This document shows positions 7,247-13,332 of a DNA stretch of 25,996 bases, in pieces. Within the stretch, counting starts at the first letter, position 1. Every line of letters starts with the position of its first letter. The notes beneath the pieces are model-generated. The model was given only the letters and a program-made list of their open reading frames with translations, searched no databases and had not been told where the DNA came from. The translations under genes were made by a program, and so were the position numbers. Source of the stretch: a virus; IMG/VR virus record IMGVR_UViG_3300021964_000449, positions 1 through 25,996 of that record. One strand, 5' to 3'.

Positions 7247-7298
7247 GGTCAGGTCCATCCACTTGGCCGGCCTGCGAGCGATGTTCCTGGCCCGACCT
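7246..7298 (+). repeat. GC-rich inverted repeat after regA
   Basis: The 50 bases after the regA stop are strikingly GC-rich beside their AT-rich surroundings. GGGTCAGG (7246-7253) can pair with CCTGGCCC (7286-7293) through one G-T wobble; alternatively AGGTC (7251-7255) pairs with GACCT (7294-7298). The loop holds the 8-base palindrome GGCCGGCC (7265-7272). There is no T-run after it, so it is not a classic intrinsic terminator. It could be a transcript-end or mRNA-stability structure or a protein site. Confidence 0.55.
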
Positions 7299-7333
7299 AT
7301 TGACATTAACACACATACACACAGGAGGAAATT

Positions 7334-7570
7334 ATGTCGACACCAAAATCTGGATTTGAAATCCGAGCAGACTTGTTAAAGCAAGCACAAGAACTTCTTC
7401 AAGATAATAACTATAGGAAGATCGATTACTATCACGCACAAGTATCAAGAGCACTGGATGAAAAGGATGTGAACTATCCTGACTATCCTATGGATTGCTT
7501 AAGTGGTATTAACTCTGCTGATATAATCACAGTTGCAAAACAATTTAACGAGTTTGTTAACGAAAAGTAG
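7334..7570 (+). CDS. conserved small T4-like phage protein, unknown
   Basis: A 78-residue soluble protein starting MSTPKSGFEIRADLLKQAQELLQDN behind a strong AGGAGG (7323-7328). I recall this N-terminus and the ending ITVAKQFNEFVNEK from small uncharacterised proteins of marine T4-like phages. It is mostly helical, with no cysteine pair motif or membrane segment. It stands alone between the GC-rich repeat and the hsp20 promoters. No function can be given. Confidence 0.7.
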   Translation: MSTPKSGFEIRADLLKQAQELLQDNNYRKIDYYHAQVSRALDEKDVNYPDYPMDCLSGINSADIITVAKQFNEFVNEK

Positions 7571-7607
7571 TTGATTTTAAATCTTATTGGGAGAGATAAT
7601 ATAAATA
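7571..7607 (+). promoter_or_regulatory. tandem early-type and late-type promoter before hsp20
   Basis: TTGATT (7571-7576), 18 bases, then GATAAT (7595-7600) form a sigma70-like promoter; GTTGATTTTAAATC matches the clearer promoters at 19995 and 20392. It runs directly into TATAAATA (7600-7607), the T4 late-promoter sequence. A transcript from the late box would begin near 7613, at a small hairpin, CGAG (7612-7615) with CTCG (7629-7632) and an inner CTC/GAG pair. This suggests hsp20 can be expressed both early and late. Confidence 0.6.
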
Positions 7608-7663
7608 ATAACGAGTGCTCATAAGAGGCTCGAAATTAAACTTCGCTTAGAAAAGGAGGAAAC

Positions 7664-8080
7664 ATGACAATCTACGAAGAACCCTTTGGTCGTTTCAGAC
7701 CGTTTGGTATTGGCTTTGATGAAGCCTTTCGCCAATTAGATAAACTGCACGCAACTACAACAGGTAACTACCCGCCCTACAATATTGTAAAGGTGGATGA
7801 GGAAAACTTCCTTGTTGAAATTGCAGCTGCCGGATTCGCTAAAAGCGACTTTGATATCACTCTTAAAGATGGATCATTAACCATCACAGCAAAATCTGAA
7901 AAAGAGGATGCTAAAGAGTATGTGCATAAAGGTATTGCAGCTCGTTCTTTTGAAAGAACATTTGCATTAGCTGAGCATGTTGATGTCAAAGGAGTATCTT
8001 ATAAAGACGGTATTCTGTTGGTTGAATTATCTAAAGTAATTCCTGAAGAGGAAAAACCCAAGAAGTTCACTATCAAGTAA
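7664..8080 (+). CDS. hsp20: small heat-shock protein, Hsp20/IbpA-like
   Basis: A 138-residue protein: an N-terminal segment with PFGRFRPFGIGFDEAFRQLDKL like IbpA, an alpha-crystallin domain from about residue 37 (YNIVKVDEENFLVEIAAAGFAKSDFDITLKDGSLTITA), the typical KGIAARSFERTFALAEHV strand pair, DGILLVEL, and a short charged tail with an IPEEEKPKKF end. It is an ATP-independent holdase for unfolding proteins and is a regular accessory gene of marine T4-like phages, probably helping capsid assembly or host proteostasis. AAAAGGAGGAAAC before the ATG is a very strong ribosome-binding site. It has its own promoters upstream and a terminator downstream, so it is a single-gene unit. Confidence 0.93.
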   Translation: MTIYEEPFGRFRPFGIGFDEAFRQLDKLHATTTGNYPPYNIVKVDEENFLVEIAAAGFAKSDFDITLKDGSLTITAKSEKEDAKEYVHKGIAARSFERTFALAEHVDVKGVSYKDGILLVELSKVIPEEEKPKKFTIK

Positions 8081-8082
8081 CG

Positions 8083-8111
8083 TTGACCTTAAATAGGAAA
8101 TAACTTAAACT
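8083..8111 (+). promoter_or_regulatory. possible degenerate early-type promoter abutting a terminator
   Basis: TTGACC (8083-8088), 17 bases, TAAACT (8106-8111; four of six matches to TATAAT). GTTGACCTTAAAT is nearly the same as GTTGACCTCAAAT of the clear promoter at 20392. A start near 8118 would fall within the following terminator stem, so this promoter could drive the lysozyme unit without being stopped. Weak -10, so low confidence. Confidence 0.3.
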
Positions 8112-8137
8112 GGGGGCTATTAGTAGCCCCCTTCTTT
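8112..8137 (+). terminator. intrinsic terminator after hsp20
   Basis: GGGGGCTA (8112-8119), loop TTAG, TAGCCCCC (8124-8131): a perfect 8-bp GC-rich stem followed by TTCTTT. The T-run is interrupted by C. It lies about 30 bases after the hsp20 stop and before the lysozyme unit. Confidence 0.85.
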
Positions 8138-8193
8138 GTGTGGGCATATATACTTTTATATACCGTAATATTTCGCATACAAGGAGGACAAAT

Positions 8194-8313
8194 ATGTTAG
8201 AGAGAATTCATAAATTTATGAAGTCAGGAAGACTGAATAAAGTGATTAAACTTGCGATCGATCGCAAGAAAGTAAGAAAAGGAAAAAGAAAACATGGACA
8301 TGCAAAAACTTAG
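8194..8313 (+). CDS. 39-residue highly basic peptide, unknown
   Basis: An ATG at 8194 behind AAGGAGGA (8181-8188), the best ribosome-binding site in this region, opens a 39-codon frame ending TAG 8311-8313. The peptide contains 15 Lys/Arg and only two acidic residues; the start MLERIHKFMKSGRLNKVIKLAIDRKK could form an amphipathic helix, followed by RKGKRKHGH. It overlaps the first 20 bases of the lysozyme gene. It may be a real nucleic-acid- or membrane-binding peptide, or a leader that brings ribosomes to the lysozyme start, which has no good site of its own. I favour real translation because of the strong site. Confidence 0.55.
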   Translation: MLERIHKFMKSGRLNKVIKLAIDRKKVRKGKRKHGHAKT

Positions 8314-8734
8314 AGAAGAAATTGAACTTGATGAAGGGGTAGTCAATAAGATATACCTTGACCATCTTGGTTATCCAACGTTTGGAATTGGTCATCTCGT
8401 AAAGGATACGGATCCAGAAAAAGGACTACCCGTAGACGCACCAGTCTCTGAAAAGAGAATCGAAGAGGCTTTCCAACAGGACATGAACTGGGTTGAATCA
8501 GACTGTGTAAAAATGTTTGCAGAGTTTAGAGAGATGCCAGAAGAAGTCCAAAGAGTAGTAGCAAACATGATGTTCAATCTTGGGTACACGAGACTGAACC
8601 AATTTAATAACTTCAAAGCAGCAATTCGTGAAGGTGACTGGAACGAAGCAGCTAAAGAAGGACGCGACAGCAGATGGCACAAGCAAGTGACCAATAGAGC
8701 TGAGCGTTTAATGGTAAGGTTGGAAAATGTCTAA
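8294..8734 (+). CDS. T4-type lysozyme (endolysin, GH24)
   Basis: A 146-residue muramidase (T4 E is 164 aa) that cuts peptidoglycan between MurNAc and GlcNAc. The catalytic set has T4 spacing: Glu14 (LDEG), Asp23 (IYLDHLG) and Thr29 (YPTFGIGH). Later motifs VVANMMFNLG, FNNFKAAIREGDWNEAAKEGRDSRW and TNRAERLM match the C-terminal helices. There is no signal peptide, so it would need a holin or other route; none is visible nearby. Two in-frame ATGs (8294, 8300) are possible starts and only a weak AAAAGAAAA precedes them; coupling to the overlapping 39-residue frame may help. It overlaps the next gene by 8 bases. Confidence 0.93.
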   Translation: MDMQKLREEIELDEGVVNKIYLDHLGYPTFGIGHLVKDTDPEKGLPVDAPVSEKRIEEAFQQDMNWVESDCVKMFAEFREMPEEVQRVVANMMFNLGYTRLNQFNNFKAAIREGDWNEAAKEGRDSRWHKQVTNRAERLMVRLENV

Positions 8735-8954
8735 AATGTTATTACAAGCACTTAAGAAAAAATTAGAAGGTGATATGGCTGTAGCTAGAGCCAATATAGA
8801 AGTCTACAAAAAAGATTCTGTTGGTATCGGTGAACACCCAGAAATTGTACAAGCTATTGAAATTGAACTTAGCAAGTATAGTGAAGCAGTAGATAAGTTA
8901 GGAAACCTAAATCAGATTCTACAAGAAACTGATCCAACATTTATTCAAGAATGA
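8727..8954 (+). CDS. conserved small coiled-coil-like phage protein
   Basis: A 75-residue, almost fully helical protein: MLLQALKKKLEGDMAVARANIEVYKKDSVGIGEHPEIVQAIEIELSKYSEAVDKL. The pattern 'LEGDxAxAxANIxVY...GIGEHP...AIxxELxKxxEAxxKL' is one I recall from unnamed small proteins of marine T4-like phages. The two helices around the GIGEHP turn could pair as a hairpin. It overlaps lysozyme by 8 bases and the next gene by an ATGA junction. Function unknown. Confidence 0.7.
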   Translation: MSKMLLQALKKKLEGDMAVARANIEVYKKDSVGIGEHPEIVQAIEIELSKYSEAVDKLGNLNQILQETDPTFIQE

Positions 8955-9205
8955 AAATTAAAAAAATTGAACACCATCAAATGGATATCATCCGTGAGTA
9001 TGATTTAGATGAAGAATTACTAAGTGAATGTAATCTTACAGAAGATGACGTTTATGACATAATTGCTGAAAGTGATGATGTTCCACCTGAAAAGTATGAT
9101 GACTTTTATAATCTAATGTCTGAAGCAGAACCAATAGATATTCAAGAGGATCTGTGGACAGATAGAAAAGGTGGTTATGACATCAGTTATATTATAGAGG
9201 ACTAA
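8951..9205 (+). CDS. hypothetical acidic protein, 84 aa
   Basis: An 84-residue, strongly acidic protein (many Asp/Glu, for example ECNLTEDDVYDIIAESDDVPPEKYDDFY). It starts in an ATGA overlap and its stop is directly followed by the next ATG. It has no cysteine motif or membrane segment. The acidity could point to DNA mimicry or partner binding, but no family is recognised and this is only a composition note. Confidence 0.6.
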   Translation: MKIKKIEHHQMDIIREYDLDEELLSECNLTEDDVYDIIAESDDVPPEKYDDFYNLMSEAEPIDIQEDLWTDRKGGYDISYIIED

Positions 9206-9649
9206 ATGCTAAAATGGCTTAACGGTGACGTTAGCGATAAAGGTAAAATAGGCATTACGTTTGGCTGTATGGATCTGCTACATGCTGGTCATGTAGCAAT
9301 GTTAGCTGAAGCAAAACAAGTATGCGATTATCTTATCGTCGGATTACAGAATGATCCCTCAGTCGATAGACCTGAGAAAAATAAACCTATACAATCTATC
9401 TTTGAACGGCAGTTACAAATTACAGCATGTAGATTTGTTGACGAAGTCGTTGTTTATAATACAGAAGCTGATGTTCTTGACATACTAAAAACGTTACCTA
9501 TTGATGTTAGAATCATAGGCAGCGATTATGTCGATAAAGATTTTACTGGAAAGGACTACTGCGTTGACAACAATGTTGATATTGTGTATAATAGCAGAGA
9601 TCATTCATTCAGTACAAGCAGCTTAAGGGATAGAGTTAAAAATTCATGA
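9206..9649 (+). CDS. cytidylyltransferase-like protein (TagD/RfaE-type)
   Basis: A 147-residue nucleotidyltransferase-fold protein. ITFGCMDLLHAGHVAMLAEAK holds the HxGH motif (His26-Ala-Gly-His29); the middle has VGLQNDPSVDRP.KNKPI and ERQLQITACRFVDEVVVY, and the end IGSDYVDKDFTGKD...HSFSTSSLRDR holds the 'STSxLR' motif. Relatives join CTP or ATP to a phosphorylated alcohol or sugar (glycerol-3-phosphate, heptose). The substrate cannot be read from sequence. It is coupled to the polymerase gene by an ATGA overlap. Together with the dehydrogenase and glycosyltransferase genes it suggests activated-sugar or glycerol chemistry. Confidence 0.85.
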   Translation: MLKWLNGDVSDKGKIGITFGCMDLLHAGHVAMLAEAKQVCDYLIVGLQNDPSVDRPEKNKPIQSIFERQLQITACRFVDEVVVYNTEADVLDILKTLPIDVRIIGSDYVDKDFTGKDYCVDNNVDIVYNSRDHSFSTSSLRDRVKNS

Positions 9650-12159
9650 AGTTTTATACAAACATAGTTCAAAACAACAATGTAATTCTTGAACGATACA
9701 TTGAAGATGGCGTACAGAAACAACGTGAAGTTCCATACATGCCTACATTGTTTGTTAGCACTGTAAAACAGACGCCATTCAAAACTATTAAAGGCGAGAA
9801 CGTTGAACCAAAGATGTTCAACAGTATTAGAGAAGCTCGTAATTATATTCAAGAGCATAACAATATATCAAACAAGCCAATCTATGGCATGCAACAATTT
9901 GCTTATGCATACATCAATGAAGAATATCCGCAAAGAGACTTTGATGTAAATCAGCTTACCGTATTCAACTTTGATATTGAGACCAAGTCCGATGAAGGAT
10001 TTCCTAACATAGCAGAAGCTGATAAAGATATTCTGTCAATTGCTGTAAGATGCAAGAATCAATCATACATCCTTGGTTTAGATGAATACAAGCCTAGCGG
10101 TGATGACATCTACATTAAATGTTCATCAGAAACCGATCTACTTCTAAAGTTCATTGAACTGTGGGTAAGATGTAATCCAGATATTGTTACAGGTTGGAAC
10201 ATTGAGATGTTCGATATTCCTTACACTGTTAATAGAATTAGACGTAGAGTTGGTAAAGAAGCAGCAGATAGACTTTCACCTTGGGGCATGGTTAGAGATA
10301 GACATATTCCTACAGCTGCATCAAGAGCTAACAATGATAACACGCCTAACGCAAAAGATATTATTGGTGTCACGGTTCTTGATTATATGAATCTATACAA
10401 AAAGTTTACATATTCGCAGCAAGAAAGCTATGCACTAGATTACATTGGTGAAGCAGAATTAGGTGAGAAGAAATTAGACTATAGTGAGTACGGAACGCTT
10501 AATGAACTATACAAACAAGACTATCAAAAGTTCCTAGACTATAACATCAAAGACGTTGTGCTTGTTGAACGACTAGATGACAAGATGAAGCTAATTGAGC
10601 AAGCATGTACAATTGCATACGATGCTGGGGTCAACTTGGTAGACTCGTTGACGTCTGTGCGTATGTGGGACGTTATTATTCACAACTATTTGTATGCTAA
10701 GAATATTATTGTTCCACCTAAAGAGCAAGTTGATAAAGATTTTCAAGTAGAAGGTGCTTACGTTAAGGATCCACAAACTGGATTACATAACTGGGTTGTA
10801 TCGTTTGACTTAAACAGTCTGTACCCTCACTTGATTATGCAATACAATATCTCACCAGAAACGTACGTTAGAGATATTGGTCAAAGACCCACTGCAGATG
10901 AAATTATAGGTGGGCTATATAACAATGAAAACATCAGAAAGTATATGGACGACCATAACGTCACAGTATGCGGTTCAGGTGCCATGTACACAAAGGACTT
11001 CCAAGGTTTCTTACCTAAGCTGATGGAAACAATGTATAATGATCGTGTGAAATGGAAGTCACGAATGATCGAAGCAAGGAAACAATATGAAAAACAACCT
11101 AGTAGAGAACTTGAGTACGAGATTGCAAAATGCAACAATATGCAAATGGCTAAGAAGATCCAACTTAACTCAGCATACGGTGCTCTTGGTAACCAGTATT
11201 TTAGATTTTTTGATACAAAGTATGCTGAGTCTATTACACTATCTGGCCAGCTTTCGATTAAGTGGATGGAGACTCACCTCAACAAGTTCCTTAATGCAAA
11301 GCTTCAGACGGAAGCAGTTGACTATGTCTTGGCGGTCGATACAGATTCGTTATATGTTACTCTCGACGAGCTGGTCAATCAATCGGGCATTGATACAACT
11401 GAAAATAGCAAAGTGGTGGACTTCCTCGACAGAGTGGCTACAGAGGTCCTTGAACCGTTCATAGACAAGAGTTACTCCCAACTTGCCGATTACGTTAATG
11501 CGTATGAGCAAAAGATGGTAATGAAGCGAGAAGCAATTGCTCGTAATGGTGTATGGACTGGAAAGAAACATTACATCCTTGATGTGTATGATAATGAGGG
11601 CGTCCGATATGCTGAACCTAAACTTAAAACAATGGGCATGGAAGCAGTACGATCGTCTACACCTAAAATCGTTCGTGAAAATTTAAAGAAAGCCTATGGC
11701 GTTTTGTTACGTGAAGGTGAGAAAGCTATTAGAGAATTTATTGATAACTTTGAGAAAGAGTTTAGACAATTGCCATTTGAGGACGTGTCTTTTCCAAGAG
11801 GTTGTCGATTCATTAAAAAATGGGAAAGTGCTTCGGACATATACAAGAAAGGTACGCCGATCCATGTTCGTGGAGCATTACTATATAACAAACTAATAGA
11901 AGAGAAGAAATTAACTAAGAAATACAATAACATATTTGAGGGAGACAAGATTAAGTTCTGTTACATGAAGTTGCCTAACCCTCTTAGAGAAAACGTTTTT
12001 GCTGTTCCAATGGTACTTCCACCAGAACTACAGTTGGATCAGTACGTAGACTACGAGAAACAATTTGATAAAGCATTCAAGGAGCCATTAAATAACATTT
12101 GTGAATGTATGGGGTGGTCATTAGAAAAGCAGTTCACTCTTGATGATTTCTTTGTATAA
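9646..12159 (+). CDS. 43: DNA polymerase, family B, T4 gp43-like
   Basis: An 837-residue replicative polymerase (T4 gp43 is 898 aa). Exonuclease motifs: FNFDIETKSDEGFP with Asp110/Glu112 (Exo I) and YNIKDVVLVERL near 300 (Exo III). Polymerase motifs: SFDLNSLYPHLIMQYNISP near 387-405 (motif A), KIQLNSAYGALGN near 504-516 (motif B), AVDTDSLYV near 563-571 (motif C, DTDS). It ends MGWSLEKQFTLDDFFV; the short C-terminal tail is where T4 gp43 contacts the clamp. The proofreading residues look intact. It overlaps the cytidylyltransferase by ATGA, and a TATAAATA box overlaps its stop. Confidence 0.98.
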   Translation: MKFYTNIVQNNNVILERYIEDGVQKQREVPYMPTLFVSTVKQTPFKTIKGENVEPKMFNSIREARNYIQEHNNISNKPIYGMQQFAYAYINEEYPQRDFDVNQLTVFNFDIETKSDEGFPNIAEADKDILSIAVRCKNQSYILGLDEYKPSGDDIYIKCSSETDLLLKFIELWVRCNPDIVTGWNIEMFDIPYTVNRIRRRVGKEAADRLSPWGMVRDRHIPTAASRANNDNTPNAKDIIGVTVLDYMNLYKKFTYSQQESYALDYIGEAELGEKKLDYSEYGTLNELYKQDYQKFLDYNIKDVVLVERLDDKMKLIEQACTIAYDAGVNLVDSLTSVRMWDVIIHNYLYAKNIIVPPKEQVDKDFQVEGAYVKDPQTGLHNWVVSFDLNSLYPHLIMQYNISPETYVRDIGQRPTADEIIGGLYNNENIRKYMDDHNVTVCGSGAMYTKDFQGFLPKLMETMYNDRVKWKSRMIEARKQYEKQPSRELEYEIAKCNNMQMAKKIQLNSAYGALGNQYFRFFDTKYAESITLSGQLSIKWMETHLNKFLNAKLQTEAVDYVLAVDTDSLYVTLDELVNQSGIDTTENSKVVDFLDRVATEVLEPFIDKSYSQLADYVNAYEQKMVMKREAIARNGVWTGKKHYILDVYDNEGVRYAEPKLKTMGMEAVRSSTPKIVRENLKKAYGVLLREGEKAIREFIDNFEKEFRQLPFEDVSFPRGCRFIKKWESASDIYKKGTPIHVRGALLYNKLIEEKKLTKKYNNIFEGDKIKFCYMKLPNPLRENVFAVPMVLPPELQLDQYVDYEKQFDKAFKEPLNNICECMGWSLEKQFTLDDFFV

Positions 12160-12162
12160 ATA
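12155..12162 (+). promoter_or_regulatory. TATAAATA late-type box overlapping gp43 stop
   Basis: An exact TATAAATA covers the gp43 stop and ends 5 bases before the next ATG (TATAAATAGGACTATGGC). A T4-type late start would fall at or inside the start codon, giving a leaderless message, so this may be a chance match created by a V-stop-AGGA junction. Confidence 0.3.
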
Positions 12163-12167
12163 GGACT

Positions 12168-12470
12168 ATGGCAGAAAAAAACTTACATGACTTAAGTACT
12201 TTTGATTTTGGGTTTAGTGTTGTAGACGCTGACGAGTTGGATGCTGTCCAATCTGTTAAGCAAGAAGCTGCAAGTGCAGCGTCTACATCAGCTGAATGGC
12301 AAGCACAAGCAGAAGAGTGGCAGGCAAAAGCTAACGCCATTTACGGAGCTATTGTTCCTTTGTTAAACAATCTTCAATCTAATGAAGAAAAGGAATATAT
12401 CTATTGGCCTAATCGATCTGTTAAGATTGATCAGTTTAAACTAAAACTACAACAAGTATTAAATGATTAA
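12168..12470 (+). CDS. conserved small phage protein, 100 aa
   Basis: A 100-residue protein beginning MAEKNLHDLSTFDFGFSVVDADEL, with an Ala/Gln-rich helix (AASTSAEWQAQAEEWQAKANAIYGAIVPLLNNL) and the end EKEYIYWPNRSVKIDQFKLKLQQVL. The 'LSxFDFGF' start and 'YIYWPNR..KI..F' end recall a small protein often found near gp43 or the next membrane protein in marine T4-like phages. The central helix is probably a coiled coil, so it may oligomerise. It overlaps the next gene by 8 bases. Function unknown. Confidence 0.75.
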   Translation: MAEKNLHDLSTFDFGFSVVDADELDAVQSVKQEAASAASTSAEWQAQAEEWQAKANAIYGAIVPLLNNLQSNEEKEYIYWPNRSVKIDQFKLKLQQVLND

Positions 12471-13320
12471 TTACTTAGCTATATTTGCATCATTGTGTGT
12501 GGCAACAGTTGCTGCATACTATTCTATCGTTGGACTTTCAACAATATTTTCTGGTGCATTTTGGTCAGTTGTGATAATGGCATCAGTACTAGAGTTCGCT
12601 AAAATTATCACAGCAGTTTATGTTCATTTACGTTGGAGTGACATAAACAGAGCATTCAGATATTATTTAACTACTGCAGTAATTGCTTTGATGTTAATTA
12701 CGTCATTAGGTATATTTGGTTTCTTATCAAAGGCACACATAGACAGTCAAACAGCATCAGCAGACAACTCAATAGCAATTGAATTAATTGATAGTCAAAT
12801 ACAAAGAGAACAAAAAGTAGTAGATTACGTTGACTCTCAGTTTAATCTCTTAGATAATGCATACGAGGAATGGATATCTAAAGGATACATTACGAGGGCA
12901 CTAAATGAGCGAGACAAACAATCAGAACAAAGAGAGCAACTTAGTGGACAACAAACTCAAGCTACAGAAAAAATTAATGAGCTTGTACTTAGAAGAGCTG
13001 AACTCGAGCGAGAAGCTGTTAGACAAGAAGCTGAAGTTGGCCCAATCAAGTATGTTGCAGAAATTGTATACGGTGACGATGATGATCGTATTGATGATGC
13101 TGCTCGTATTCTTATCTTGGTATTGATATTTGCATTTGATCCGCTAGCGCTTTTATTGTTACTAGCAAGTACATCTGTAATTTATAAAGAGAATGATTAC
13201 ATTCCACCTATCATTGATGAAAGTGATATAAATGATTTAAGGGAAGGTACCACCGTTTCTGTTAAAGAAATAAATGAGTACATTAGGAAAAAAAGAGAAT
13301 ATTTCCCTAAGAAAAAATAA
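12463..13320 (+). CDS. multi-pass membrane protein with a central coiled coil
   Basis: A 285-residue protein with four predicted membrane segments at about 4-24, 30-52, 68-88 and 210-235 (the last is ARILILVLIFAFDPLALLLLLAS). Between the third and fourth lies a long Gln/Glu-rich coiled coil of about 110 residues, including REQKVVDYVDSQFN and EKINELVLRRAELEREAVRQEAE. The VGPIKYVAEIVYG and FDPLALLLLLAS pieces are familiar from membrane proteins of marine T4-like phages with no known role. A structure of membrane anchor plus coiled-coil stalk could suit a replisome or assembly anchor, or superinfection control; that is inference. Confidence 0.75.
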   Translation: MINYLAIFASLCVATVAAYYSIVGLSTIFSGAFWSVVIMASVLEFAKIITAVYVHLRWSDINRAFRYYLTTAVIALMLITSLGIFGFLSKAHIDSQTASADNSIAIELIDSQIQREQKVVDYVDSQFNLLDNAYEEWISKGYITRALNERDKQSEQREQLSGQQTQATEKINELVLRRAELEREAVRQEAEVGPIKYVAEIVYGDDDDRIDDAARILILVLIFAFDPLALLLLLASTSVIYKENDYIPPIIDESDINDLREGTTVSVKEINEYIRKKREYFPKKK

Positions 13321-13332
13321 CTGAAGGACATT

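Noticed and set aside
7300-7305. TTGACA as a -35 box before the 78-aa gene
   Set aside because: It is a perfect -35 hexamer, but the bases 16-18 downstream read as the Shine-Dalgarno (AGGAGG), and no -10-like hexamer is present.
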